Below are positions 12,860 through 23,368 of a stretch of 64,000 nucleotides of DNA, in pieces. The stretch spans positions 73,457,626 through 73,521,625 of the forward strand of contig CM031596.1 in the NCBI GenBank assembly GCA_018398815.1, given 5' to 3'. The DNA comes from Conus ventricosus (Eukaryota; Mollusca; Gastropoda; Neogastropoda; Conidae). Every line of letters begins with the position of its first letter. The first letter of the stretch is position 1. A model generated the notes under the pieces. The model did not search any database. It was not told where the DNA came from and saw only the letters and a list, made by a program, of their open reading frames with translations. Position numbers and translations under genes: made by a program.

Positions 12860-13310
12860 AAGAGGGGGGGGGGGGGGGGGAGGGCGTCAAAAAAAAAATT
12901 AAAAAAATAAAAAAAAATTATGTAAAAAAATTTAATTTTTTTTAAATTTAAAAAAATTAAAAAGAAAAAATAAAAAAAAAATTAATTTTTTTTTTTTTTT
13001 TAAAGTCACCTTAAGCACCTCAAGTTCTTAGTTAAGTTTTTTAATCAAGTCTCTTCTAAGTTCTTTATTTTTTTAACTCCAAGTTTTGTTCTCAATTTAT
13101 CCTCAAGTCACATCTATGTTCTTACTCAAGTCATCACGAGTATTTCCTCAAGTCATCCATCAAGTCATCCTCAGTCATCCCAAGCACTTCTATGTTCTTA
13201 CTCAAGTGTCCTCATGTCATCCTCAAGTTTTACTCAAGTCAACTTAATGATCATAACTAAGTCATCCTCTAAGTACAACCAAGTTCATATTTAAGTTATC
13301 TTATAATTAT
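12860..13310. repeat. poly-G, A/T low-complexity block and CAAGTCATC minisatellite, copy 1
   Basis: A G-run (12865-12880) is followed by a nearly pure A/T block to about 13002. Then come irregular repeats of CTCAAGTCATCCTCAAGT and TTCTTACTCAAGT to about 13310. Counterpart in copy 2: 21026-21440. Confidence 0.75.
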
Positions 13311-13371
13311 CCAAAACAAATACAATCTGTTTTTATCTTAAATAGTAGATGTCTAATATAGTACACACACG

Positions 13372-13566
13372 CCTCAAAAAAACGCCCATCGCTGAGAGAA
13401 TATCTTGCTTCAGTCGTTCACTGCGCGAGATCGGCAGCATAATCTTAATGAAGTTCTTACATCCTAAGCATCCACATTGATAAATTCTGGTCTATGAAAT
13501 GACTTTAATAGACTCCATTTCTTTATTTATTGACTTTCATCATTTTAAACAAATAATAATCCGCCA
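13372..13566 (-). pseudogene. gene F, copy 1: small Cys-cluster protein (broken)
   Basis: Homologous to gene F at 21492-21700. The CGCLGC core is recognisable, but indels break the frame more than in copy 2. Function unknown. Confidence 0.5.
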
Positions 13567-13639
13567 TGATCTATTTTTTATCAAAAAAATTTAAATTTAA
13601 GTTCATAAAATATTATTGCATTATAAATGGATCAAATGA

Positions 13640-14073
13640 TGTTTTGTTATTGGCGGTTTGGCGTGCTGTGTCTTTTTCTGTATTACGTGGTTCAGATTTT
13701 TTTGGGCAGCTTAGTTTTTGTTGCCATTGGTTATATATTTTATAACTGTAATAACCGCCCCCAAGCAGCAGCAAGGCGCCAAAAATGACAACAGTTTAAG
13801 TTCAATTATTCCATGAAGAATTGGTGCTGTAGGCCCTTGAATCACATGGAGTTTTTAATAGCTGGCATGAAACAACTTTTTCTGCGTTGGCGGTGGGTTA
13901 GTCTTCCATGATGAGTTATATTCTGTATTGTAATCAATAATTTTCTTGGGGCTGTTGGCAAGCGCTAATCTTTTTCCCTGCTTCACACGCCCAGGATGAG
14001 GATGCTTCTCGCTGGTCACATTCTTACAGAAACAATTTTTTCTGATTCTGCTGATTTTTCTGGCTCGGTCCAT
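13640..14073 (-). pseudogene. gene B, copy 1: single-pass membrane protein (broken)
   Basis: Counterpart of 21745-22202. The N-terminal part, including the EKHPHPGRV motif, is open at 13855-14073. The transmembrane part lies in other frames downstream. Start codon follows an A-rich leader as in copy 2. Unknown role. Confidence 0.55.
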
Positions 14074-14079
14074 TTTGAA

Positions 14080-14542
14080 GGGAAATAAATATATAGATTA
14101 AAAGTAATTTAATCCCATGATAATGGCGATAAACAATGTTCCAAATTCTGTAATACAGATCACACCCTAGAACTCTAATGACTGTTATAACTGGATCTGC
14201 GTTAAATCATACGTAAATCTTGTTCAAATTCAATGGGAGCAAATCTACTGACTAGTATTAGTGTACAAACTAAGAACCGTTTGCCCAACACTTTTTATAC
14301 CATTCTTTGAGCCAAGTTGCGCTTCATACCTGTTATGATACTTTAAAAGTCTTGTGGCGCATCTGTTAATTTGTTTCTATGCTGAATTCAGTTCCGAGGA
14401 ACTGTTTTGTTTTCCCACATGCTGCCTAAGAATACCGTCATTCCTTTTGGCATTAAAGCTTGGTCATAACTTGATCATTCATAAGTTACAGAAGGTTTAG
14501 GGGGGGCCGCACCTGTAGCCTGTAGTAGATCATCGCTGTTCA
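14080..14542 (-). pseudogene. gene A, copy 1 (broken)
   Basis: Counterpart of 22227-22669, starting MNSDDLLQ. Frame lost repeatedly through single-base indels. No stable domain assignment. Confidence 0.55.
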
Positions 14543-14578
14543 TGTTTTTATTAATTATAATTATTTTAATTTTTAAAA

Positions 14579-14835
14579 TGAAGCACCGAAAAACTATGCC
14601 AACCTTGTAATACCATTCTTGCCGTATTGGGAGGTCTAAGTGTAGGATACTCACTGCTTGTAAAAGCCTGTTAAAAATAAAACAGGCAGATCTTGGCAAA
14701 CTTAGACTTTGAGATTCCGCAAAGCAAACTTGCTAACATGTAACAGCTTCGTTTGCCACGAAAGATTTTCTAGTAATGCAAGAATAATTCCAGACAGTAT
14801 AAAATATGTTAAAATAAAAAATACATTTATAAAAA
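14579..14835 (+). pseudogene. gene C, copy 1 (broken)
   Basis: Counterpart of 22704-22929. It diverges from gene A across an A/T-only spacer of under 40 bp. Several indels. Confidence 0.5.
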
Positions 14836-15240
14836 ATGGCTTCACTCGTAATGATGATAGGTGGCGCTGTGGTGAATGCTCTTGCTTTTAAGCGGAAGTA
14901 ATTACGCGTTTAGTAAACTACGGGACCGACGGCGAGAGAAAAGACTATCAAAGCTGTGGACAACTACTGCAGCACAGAGATCGCTATGAAAAGCAGAGAA
15001 TTGAGCAGTTAGACCATTTCATTAACAATACCCGAAAAACAGGGACATGCACTTTACACATTTAAAGATGTCGATCAAGCAAATAAAAGAATATAATCTT
15101 GTAACAGGCAACCAATCGAGACATTTGCCCCCACCAAAAATTCAAGACTTTTACAACCATCAATCAACAAAAGATGCAAGAAATCGTGTTTACTTGTCTT
15201 TGGCATGACGTCGTGTAGTTTGTTCGGCATAATATTGGCT
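14836..15240 (+). pseudogene. gene D, copy 1 (broken)
   Basis: Starts MASLVMMIGGAVVNAL after TTTATAAAAA, as in copy 2 (22953). Indels interrupt it after about 20 codons. Central charged helix and C-terminal hydrophobic segment can be traced. Confidence 0.55.
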
Positions 15241-15244
15241 GAAT

Positions 15245-16085
15245 AAAAATTGAATCAAAATCTATTATTCACCAAAAGGATATTGGAAGGGAATTCACGG
15301 CAATTAAAAAGCTAAGCCAAGCAAGCTGGAGTCATTGACAAACAGCGAAGAATGTTATCTAAACACGATTTGGGCAATTTAATTTACCTGCCCCTAGGAC
15401 GAATACCGAGACCCCACTTTGTGAAGACAATACCATACGACACCCATCCAATGGACCTTCTATATTTACCCCAGGATACGATTATGACGAAAAAGATTTA
15501 GTCCGCACTCACAATCCTTGACATAGCTTCAGATAAAAGATGCTGAACCATTAACACAAAAGAGTGCTTCAGCTGTTGCTGATCCATAACAACTGATATA
15601 CCAACGAGGTCCCTTTAACTATCCTCGCAATGATTCAAGTCGATGGATAGGAAAGAATTAAAGGCCCAAGTGAATCAATAATGTTAAAAACATAGAGTTT
15701 TACCATTAAAAGAGGGCATTCCAGAGTCACAGATTCAAATCACAGGCTTTAGTTGAAAACCTTTAACAAACAGTTAGCTGAAAACTTTTTTTCTACCAGT
15801 ATCACAGGAGAGCTTATTGACAATTCTCGCAACACAGAATGGGTTAGAAGATGCCCTCAGTTTTGCGCGCAATGAATAATGAAGAATTTAAAGGCTAAAA
15901 CCAGTACAAGCAATCACAAGAAAAACAATAAAATGTTGTTGAGGAGAGGCTTCATCCGGCAAACTATTACATTTGGTTTTGAAAGTAAGTACATTTATTT
16001 ACCGGGGAAGCAGAAGGGGACACTCGCATCAGGCAACCGATCCAGTTTGGGAGTGTTTGATCCATATGAAATAAAAGAATGGTAA
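15245..16085 (+). pseudogene. retroviral-type integrase, copy 1 (broken)
   Basis: Collinear with 23369-24330. The start is disrupted (AATTGAATC where copy 2 has an ATG). The catalytic core, including the first-Asp neighbourhood, and the C-terminal DPYEIKE(W) segment are recognisable in separate frames. Confidence 0.65.
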
Positions 16086-16253
16086 TAAATAATCCGCCGC
16101 GTTTAATTATTTACAAGAAACTGAACGCACAACATAACAATCCAGCTCCTCAAAGATCTGTTGTGGAAGGGGGGGGGGAAAACTGCATATAATTCCACCA
16201 GACACATTTTTCCAGTTGCTTAGTTAATTTACGTAAATATATATTGAGTTAAA

Positions 16254-16540
16254 AATGGAAGCTCAGAAGGAAGTGCGAACGAAACAAGAATGGTAAAGGA
16301 AGAGACCTTGAAAATGATACGGGAATCATTTCATGCGTGTAATGCTATTAGGGGAACATTTGTGAAGAGTAATCAATGGCATGCTAATCATCCAGATCAC
16401 TTACAACTCAAACCCCCAAATTGGGAATAAGAATATCTTGAAATAATAAAAAAAATTCATTCTGAACGGCATCAAGCAAACATGAGAAAAGATTTAAATG
16501 CATTGGATGAAGCTATGATTGATCTTAATAATAAAAGATG
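16254..16540 (+). pseudogene. gene E, copy 1 (broken)
   Basis: Counterpart of 24357-24637. Begins MEAQKEV after TTAAAA. The C-terminal basic/acidic helix is present but out of frame. Confidence 0.5.
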
Positions 16541-19100
16541 ATGAAAAATAAAACCCCCCTGTTTATGCGGTCCACCAGTGCCCGATGCATATGAAAACTC
16601 TGGATAACAATACGTCGTTATGTGTGTTGTTCTATCTAATGGCTTCTTGTTACAACTGTTGTGTTGACTCATGTAGATTAATCGCAGTTTTATACGTTGT
16701 CATGAGACAAGTCTTATTGCCAAACAGTATCTTCTTGTAGTTGTCATATTGATTATTGTTATGACTGCAACAACGCTGCGAGAATTCCATTGCATTTCTA
16801 ATGTTTTCTCCTGACTATCGAATACGTACATTTTCGATCTTAAACCAATAAACTCCTTAATATCAACCCCTCTCGGATAATTCATATCCTTCATCTTTCC
16901 TAAAACCTTCTTATTAGTATTGAATGCAAAGGCGAACTTTAGGGTAATCAGATGTGTCGTCCATCCCGCCATGACCTTTAGAGAGCCACTTCGATTCATG
17001 TCTTTATAGATGTCTTCATAGGGATATCTATAACAAAAACTATCTGTATACTGTGTTAAAGTACTCTGGACTCTGGATACAAGGGTTTTAAAGTAGTCAT
17101 AAAGAATTCTAACAGCAAAAGCTTTGATAATTCTCTAAAACAGTACACCCAATAAATACGGGCTTGTCTAATTTGACTTTTCTTTTTTTTCATCATTAAC
17201 TGTGCCAAAGCTGATCATGAAATCTTTCCTGAAGTTCTGATAATTAGGTTTTGAAGTCAGCTTAAATTGCTTCGTTCTCTTTAGTGACTAATCTTGAGAA
17301 GCATCTTTTGCCTGTGCGGATCTCCATAGTCTTTCCAAACAGCGGGTTGGGATGATAGGTTTTTGAGGTTTTCTGAAGCATCTGTGATTTAGTTCAAAGA
17401 TCAGTGTTCTTCATGATGTATTGTTTCATGAACTGTTCTTGATATTCGAAAGCAATTATACGATGGACAGCTGTAAACCTTTAAACCATGTCTTAAATAA
17501 AATTGTAGAAGACGTAATGGCAGATGCATAATTTTTTTTTGCCTCGAAGATTGGGCACAAAGTTAGGCTGCACTCTGCTTGGGATTCATATTTAACTTTT
17601 ATCAGTCTGTGCTAATGGAAAGTCATTATGCAGGTCATGGAGTTTCATGAGATATTCCAAGACAACATCTAGAATGTCTCCACGTTGTTTTGACCCGGCT
17701 TCAACTGCCCAACCAATTAATGCCTTTTGAATATTTTTCGGATTGTCCTATCTGTGTACATTTTAAAGTTACTAAATGAAGTGATTGCGCCATTTGCCCA
17801 TCCAACAGAAATGTTTGCATCTAAATAACATGAGATAGTTAGACCGTTTTACACTCCGTATCATAAGTCGTCCAAGTATTTGTTGTTTGCTTTACAGTAA
17901 TGATGCGACGCCATACTAATTCCCCCCACGCAATCCGTTTTCAATCAACAGAATCATTGGTAGGTCAGACAATAAATCACTCGTACTCCAGTAAACTTTT
18001 AAGAAAAAGCATCCCAACTCATCGCGGCCAGAAATGTAATGCGCAGGATCCAAACAGTAATGTTTCATGCAGTCTTCCAATAATTTTTCAAAAATATCCC
18101 CAACAAAACATACATCATCCATCAAGTAGGAGTCCATTATAGTCTCCCAACGTTTACAAATCTAACTTCTGCCACGCATCTTGGCACAACTAACTTCTGC
18201 CACCATCTAGTGGCGGCATGCTGGGTAATCAGAATCGCTGAAGTCCTTTACCTCTAAGACAAGAAAAGAAACGCAGCCTTTAGGCGTAAGAATGGTGTCT
18301 TCATCCAACCTTTCCCACTGTTCAAGCACTCATAAGGATAAACGCCTTTGCTAACGAGAGTTGGGTCAAAATATCTTCCGTTATTGGGCAGGACTTTAAG
18401 GACATAGCCAGCGACTCTAATGATCCCATCATTTGTTTGCGCATAGATTCATAAAAAACATTTATTTATAAAGTGAAACACATGTACTTTTTCCGATGAC
18501 TGTGCAATGCAGTTTACCAGAAGGCGCTGGTTAACTGCATGCAATATAAGATGAGAGTCGTAACCTCGCCAGTTGTGAAAGAATACAGGCAGCTTCCATG
18601 TCTTTGGTTCAAACTTTAGTTGAAGATGCATTTACTGTGGCGCTGCTCCTCTGAACTTTCCGCTAATGTTTGATCATGGGTCTCTACTTTTGGATTGGCT
18701 TCTAACTGAGTTCTAAACCACAAATCCCAACAATGTGTGGCTGAGTCATAACTGTTTGTTGGTCTTCAGGCGTCGATTATGATTCAGATAAATTCAGATT
18801 ATTAGAACAGTCTTGCGCACTGCGGCATGCGCCTGTAAAAATCTTCCTAGGCCGCTCTGTCCTCTATATAATTCTGGTGCTGAAATGAGCGCCATCCGAC
18901 CTAACAAAAAGAAGGCAAATGAAACCACATCTGATGATTACTCATTAAGACTGCTTTTTCCGGAAGTTTTTGTGGCGCTGGCCCTTCATAAGGAACATTA
19001 AGCGACTCGAAGTCTGCTAAACTACTAATGGAGTAATTTTGCAGTTTTTTCCAGTTCTTAAAACTAACTTTACTGACCCCCTCCCCCCCCCCCCCTTCTG
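16541..19100 (-). pseudogene. protein-primed DNA polymerase B, copy 1 (broken)
   Basis: Collinear with the polymerase at 24660 to at least 26900. Recognisable pieces are the C-terminal region (16472-16999), the HNWRGYDSHLI exonuclease-type motif (18449-18631) and the palm region between them. Many indels and some stops. Non-functional as written. Confidence 0.65.
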
Positions 19101-19380
19101 GGCGTAATTAGTTCTGTATTACAGTCAACTCGGGCTACTACAATGTTTTCTTATGTTCAAGCGCGGCTGGAAAGATGGCATTCCTGTTTAAACATTTCTA
19201 CAAATTCTTGTTTATGCCCTCATTTTTTGACGTATGAGCCAATAATCTACTCATTGGTGCGTATCAATGTGTAATGCGGTAGCGGTGAAAACATCAGTAG
19301 TAGTCAACATGATTCGCCAATACAGTTGTCTCAGGAGCGTATAAGTATTATATTCTTCACGACAACAACCAATTGTCAAA

Positions 19381-19896
19381 CTGACAACCCCTTTTTAACG
19401 GCCGCGCAGCAATGCCGAAAACACAGCTGCTGGACTTGTTGTGTGCACGGCTGACAGGCAGCGCTGTGTACAGCGCAGTAAGCTAGGGGTAGGGAGCCGC
19501 CTGCAGTAAACACTGCCTTCTCTGACCTTGGCAAGTGCAGCAGCCGGAGAGGTGTTAACTCCCTTGCTTCGCTGAACACTAAAGAACTCGCTCTGAACAG
19601 CCGTGGTGGACACTGATGCTTTTTCTGGTACAGGACTGCCAAAGCCTGTTCAGTCACTGTATTGTATACAATACTGCATGTGAACACAGCGCAGGCTTCC
19701 AAGGGTGGCACAGAATTGTTTTACTTCTTTGGTCCTATCCGCACCCTCAGGTGTACCCTTTTCCTCTCTTGTATACAATACATCATGCCCTATCAAATCT
19801 AAAGAAAACACTGCTAAACTCCTGGCGGGAAAATCACTTTCAAATGTCATGGAATGACCTTAACAAGTACGTTAACTGCTTTGGACGAACTGCTAC
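19381..19896. other. spacer between the two element copies
   Basis: Unique-looking sequence with no supported gene. It contains two TTGTATACAATAC-type palindromes (about 19665 and 19770). Confidence 0.5.
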
Positions 19897-20044
<148 letters not shown>

Positions 20045-20055
20045 TCATGGAAGTC

Positions 20056-20152
20056 AGAGAACAGGAAAACACCGATTCTGGCTCACCCGGTCTCACCCGG
20101 GCTCACCCGGTCTCAACCGGGCAACTCCAAAATCGGTGTTTTCCTGTTCTCT
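20056..20152. repeat. terminal hairpin, left tip
   Basis: Perfect 22-nt complementary arms (20056-20077 starting AGAGAACAGG; 20131-20152) enclose a loop. The loop holds two 20-bp units (20081-20100, 20101-20120) built from CTCACCCGG repeats. Confidence 0.9.
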
Positions 20153-20254
20153 ACCCTACAAACATACATACTGTGTAGGATTATCCGTTTTCAATACTAA
20201 TTTACTAAACTTTTCAGATTTCAGTTTTTGCTTAATCCTATGTTTTTCCTGATC
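20056..20254 (+). repeat. left terminal inverted repeat
   Basis: The inner 102 bp (20153-20254) are an exact reverse complement of 39333-39434. The outer part (20056-20152) is a hairpin homologous to, but noisier than, the right tip. It carries a duplicate of the ATPase C-terminal coding tail because the right TIR is coding. Confidence 0.92.
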
Positions 20255-20273
20255 ATTTTCAATAAAAAAAATG

Positions 20274-20400
20274 CAAAACTCTTCGCATCTAGCCACATTA
20301 CTGATCACCCATGGGTCTAACTTGAGACCCTATGGCGCCCTAGGGCCCCAAGCCAGATCCAGAGGATCACAGATAATGTGGCTAGATGCGAAGAGTTTTG
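20274..20400. repeat. internal inverted repeat, perfect 27-nt arms
   Basis: Arms 20274-20300 (begins CAAAACTCTTCGCATC) and 20374-20400 are exactly complementary, with a 73-nt spacer. Conserved in position in copy 1. Confidence 0.9.
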
Positions 20401-20509
20401 GGAATATGCCTCTAATAGTGGTATTTCTACACTTGGTTGCCTACTTTCAGTTTGCCTAGTTTGGGGCAATTCACTTACCCCCCTTTTCAGTGGCCCTTCC
20501 TAGGACACA

Positions 20510-20606
20510 CACATTGTGGTTTGCGGGCGTTTATAGCCACCCCAGTGACCCAGACAACACATTGGGGTTTGCGGGCGTTTATAGCCGCGCCAGTGACCTA
20601 GACGAA
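20510..20606. repeat. 48-bp tandem duplication
   Basis: Units at 20510 and 20558 share TTTGCGGGCGTTTATAGCC and CCAGTGACC. Non-coding arm of the element. Confidence 0.8.
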
Positions 20607-21025
20607 ACACGAAAATTGGAAGGGTCACTTAGAGGGCAGAGAAGAGGGCCAAATTTAGACTTTTCAGAACCCACACAAAACAAGCACAAAACCACTGCAG
20701 GCATACTTTTTGATTAATAAAATATACTGTACAAACTGAAAGCTCTCATAATTTTATGGTGTTTATGCATAATTGGGGGTGTTTATTAAAATTGTTTTTA
20801 TTCAAGCAGAATAGTTTTAAAGGTTAAACAACAACTGTGCTTTAAAGTACATCTTAGTACTACTTTGTACAATATTTATATTAAAAACTTTAGCAAATTA
20901 AACACAAAAACACAACTTTTAATAATCAATTCTCTCTCACTGATCTATAAATAGATAATTTATTCAGGGGAGGTAATTATATTTTTTGCATAATTAAAGG
21001 GAGATAAATCACTTTCAGTCACCTT
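20607..21025. other. left non-coding arm of element, AT-rich
   Basis: No open frame of note. Conserved in copy 1 at 12420-12860. Probably cis-acting or filler sequence. Confidence 0.5.
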
Positions 21026-21156
21026 AAGTCAAAAAAAAAAATAAAAAAAATTAAAAAAAAATTATTAAAAATTTTTTTAAAAAATTAAAAAAAAAAAATT
21101 AACAAAAAAATTTAAAAATAAAATAAAATTAAAAAAAATTAAAAACTTTTTTTTAA
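21026..21156. repeat. A/T low-complexity block
   Basis: Runs of AAAAAATTAAAA and TTTTTTAAAA type over 130 bp. True length uncertain because such tracts are poorly read. Confidence 0.7.
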
Positions 21157-21159
21157 AGT

Positions 21160-21440
21160 CACCTTAAGCCACCTCAAGTTCTTAGTTAAGTTTTTAATCA
21201 AGTCACTTCTAATTTCTTACTCAAGTTGTTCTCAAGTTATCCTCAAGTCACTTCTAAGTTCTTACTCAAGTCATCCTCAATTTTTTCCTCAAGTCATCCT
21301 CAAGTCATCCTCAAGTCACTTCTAAGTTCTTACTTAAGTTGTCCTCAAGTCATCCTCAAGTTCTTACCCAAGTCAACTTAAGATCATAACTAAGTCATCC
21401 TCTAAGTACAACCAAGTTCTTATTTAAGTTATCTTATAAT
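21160..21440. repeat. CAAGTCATC minisatellite
   Basis: Irregular array of 11-13 bp units (TCATCCTCAAG) interspersed with TTCTAAGTTCTTACTCAAGT. Not CRISPR-like: there are no unique spacers of constant length. Confidence 0.75.
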
Positions 21441-21491
21441 TATCAAAAAAAAATACAATCTATGTTTTATCTTAAATAGTAGATGTCTAAA

Positions 21492-21700
21492 TTAGTACAC
21501 ACACGCCTCAAAAAACGCGTCATCGCTGAGGATATCTTGCTCGGCGTTTTCTGCGCGAGATCGGTCAGCATAAATCTTAATGAAGTTCTTACATCCTAAG
21601 CAACCACATTGATTACAATTCTGGTCTATGGAAATGTCTTTTATAGATCCATGTCTTTATTTATTGACTTCATCATTTTAAACAAATAATAATCCGCCAT
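21492..21700 (-). CDS. gene F: small Cys-cluster protein (about 70 aa, one frameshift)
   Basis: Begins MADYYLFKMMKSINKD at 21700 and ends EACVY-stop at 21492. A one-base shift near 21640 divides it, which is why no long frame is visible. The centre has the cysteine cluster CNQCGCLGC (C-x2-C-x-C-x2-C), suggesting a small metal-binding protein, and an acidic C-terminus follows. The same gene is present in copy 1. It is the outermost gene on this side, after the minisatellite and 44 bp from gene B. I do not recognise a family; function unknown. Two-copy conservation of the peptide supports coding. Confidence 0.55.
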
Positions 21701-21744
21701 GATCTATTTTATCAAAAAAATTTTAAAATTAAGTTCTTAAAATA

Positions 21745-22202
21745 TTATTCCATTTGAAATGGATCAAAATGATTTTTTGTTATTGGCGGTGCTGGCGTGC
21801 TGTTGTCTTCTGTATTTAGTGGTTCAGATTTTTTTGGCTGCTTTTGTTTTTGTTGCCATTGTTTATATATTTTATAACTGTAATAACCGCCCCCAGCAGC
21901 AGCAAGGGCGCCAAAAATGACAACAGTTTTAAGTTCAATATTCCATGAAGACTTTGGTGCTGTAGGCCTTGAATCACATGGAGTTTTTATAGCTGGCATT
22001 GAATCAACTTGTTCTGGCGTTGGCGGTGTTATGTTTTCATGATGAGTTATATTCTGTGATTGTAACATTAATTTCTTTGTCTGTTCCACTCTGCTAATTT
22101 TTTTCCTGCTTCAACACGCCCAGGATGAGGATGCTTCTCGCTGGTCACTTTCTTTACGGGATTCAATGTTTTCTGATTCTGCTGATTTTCTGGCTCGGTC
22201 AT
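21745..22202 (-). CDS. gene B: single-pass membrane protein of the element (one frameshift)
   Basis: Starts MTEPENQQNQK at 22202 after an A-rich leader (CCTTCAAAATG). A frame change near 22080 separates the N-terminal part from the rest, which is open from 22089 to 21745. The N-terminus is charged, with KHPHPGRVEAGKKLAEW. The middle is Pro/Thr-rich. A hydrophobic stretch VVIFGALAAAGGGYYSY follows, and then a basic, Lys/Gln-rich tail. Predicted about 150 aa, one transmembrane helix. It abuts gene A. Role unknown; small membrane proteins at this position in virus-like elements may act in virion or membrane functions, which is inference only. Confidence 0.6.
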
Positions 22203-22226
22203 TTTGAAGGAAATAAAATCTATATG

Positions 22227-22669
22227 ATTAAAAGTAATTAATCCCATGATTAATGGCGATAACAATGTTCCAAATCTGTAATACAGATCACACCCTAGAG
22301 ACTCTAATGACTTTGTTAAAACTGGATCTTGCGTTAAATCATACGTAAGATCTTGTTCAGAATCAAGGGGAGCAAATCTACTGACTAGTTTAGTGTACAA
22401 ACAAGAACCGTTTGCCCAACACTTTTTACCATTCTTGATCCAAGTTGCGCTTCATACCTGTTATGATACTTTAAAATGTCTTGTGGCGGCATCTGTTGAA
22501 TTTGTTCTATGCTGAATTCAGTTCCGAGGAACTGTTTTGTTTTCCCACATGCTGCCAAAGAATACAGTCTTTCCTTTTTGGGCATTATAGCTTGGTCATC
22601 AACTTGATCATTCATAAGTTCAGGAAGGTTTAGGCCGCCCTGTAGCTGTAGTAGATCATCGCTGTTCAT
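22227..22669 (-). CDS. gene A: hypothetical element protein (one frameshift)
   Basis: Starts MNSDDLLQLQGGLNLPEL at 22669. The first 94 codons are open, then the frame shifts near 22390 and continues with a hydrophobic C-terminal segment (GTLLSPLIMG). Its stop is uncertain because of indels, and about 22227 is my best estimate, just upstream of gene B. The N-terminal half is acidic and soluble, with IQQMPPQDILKYHNRYEA. No domain recognised. It diverges from gene C across 34 bp of pure A/T. Copy 1 retains the same protein in pieces. Confidence 0.55.
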
Positions 22670-22703
22670 GTTTTTATTAATTATAATTATTTTTTTTTTT
22701 TAA
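22670..22703. promoter_or_regulatory. A/T-only bidirectional start region between genes A and C
   Basis: Only 34 bp separate the divergent ATGs, and all but one base are A or T. It includes TTAATTATAATTA, which is TATA-like in both directions. The equivalent spacer in copy 1 is also A/T-only. Promoter role is inference. Confidence 0.4.
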
Positions 22704-22929
22704 ATGAGCACCGAAAAAACTATTGCCAACCTTGTATCCCATTCTGTCGTTATTGGAGGCCTAAGTGTAGGATACACAATGCTTGGTAAAAGCTTGTTAA
22801 GAATTAAACCAGCGGATCTTGGCAAACTAGACTTTAAAGGATTCAGCAAAGCTAATTGCTATCATTGCAGCTTCATTTGCTACGAAAGATTTTCTAGTTA
22901 AGCAAGGAATAATTCCAGAAAATATGTAA
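22704..22929 (+). CDS. gene C: small hydrophobic element protein (one frameshift)
   Basis: Starts MSTEKTIANLVSHS. A hydrophobic segment VVIGGLSVGYTMLG is followed by a basic/polar part. A single-base shift near 22850 moves the end into another frame, finishing PENM-stop at 22929. About 75 aa with one or two membrane segments. No family recognised. Followed 23 bp later by gene D in the same direction, so likely co-expressed. Confidence 0.5.
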
Positions 22930-22952
22930 ATTAAAAAATACATTTATAAAAA

Positions 22953-23352
22953 ATGGCTTCACTTGTAATGATGATAGGTGGCGCTGTGGTGAATGCGCTT
23001 GCTTTTAGCGGAAGTAATTACGCGTTTAGTAAACTACGGGACGACGGCGAGAGAAAAAGACATAACAAAGCTGTGGAGCAACTAGCTGCAGCACAAGACG
23101 CCTATGAAAAGCAGAGAATTGAGCAGTTAGATTTTATTAATAACAAACTGAAAAAAACAGGGGCATGCAGCTTACACAGTTAAAGATGTTGACCAGGCAA
23201 TAAAAGAATATTATCTTGTAACAGGCAAACCAATCGAGACATTGCCCCCACCAAAATTCAGTGACTTTTATCAACCATCAGAAAAACAAAAGATGCAAGA
23301 AATCGTGTTTATTGTCTTTGGCATGACCGTCGTGTATTTTGGTTGCGCATAA
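22953..23352 (+). CDS. gene D: conserved Polinton-type small protein (one frameshift)
   Basis: Starts MASLVMMIGGAVVNALAFS directly after TTTATAAAAA. An N-terminal hydrophobic/glycine segment is followed by a long charged helix (ERKRHNKAVEQLAAAQDAYE). There is a frameshift near 23155, then a DFYQPSEKQKMQ segment and a C-terminal hydrophobic stretch IVFIVFGMTVVYFGC. About 132 aa. I recall similar hypothetical proteins in Maverick elements of other marine invertebrates, but no function. It lies 16 bp upstream of integrase. Two hydrophobic ends with a helical middle would suit a virion membrane or minor structural protein (inference). Confidence 0.6.
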
Positions 23353-23368
23353 TATTGGCTGAATAAAA

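Larger units (their letters stand above)
12051..19380 (+). mobile_element. partial Polinton/Maverick-type element (copy 1, left half only)
   Basis: Direct-orientation copy of about 20227-27400. It starts inside the inner part of the TIR (TTTTTGCTTATTCCTATTTT) and lacks the outer hairpin. It runs through the left non-coding arm, the small genes, integrase and most of the polymerase, then stops. Every gene is broken. Differences from copy 2 are mostly single-base indels, at different sites in each copy. It is either a real truncated second insertion or an uncollapsed, poorly polished duplicate of copy 2. No N gap marks a join. Confidence 0.75.

Noticed and set aside
21160..21440. CRISPR-like array
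   Set aside because: Units are short and irregular, spacers are not unique or constant in length, and the genome is eukaryotic.
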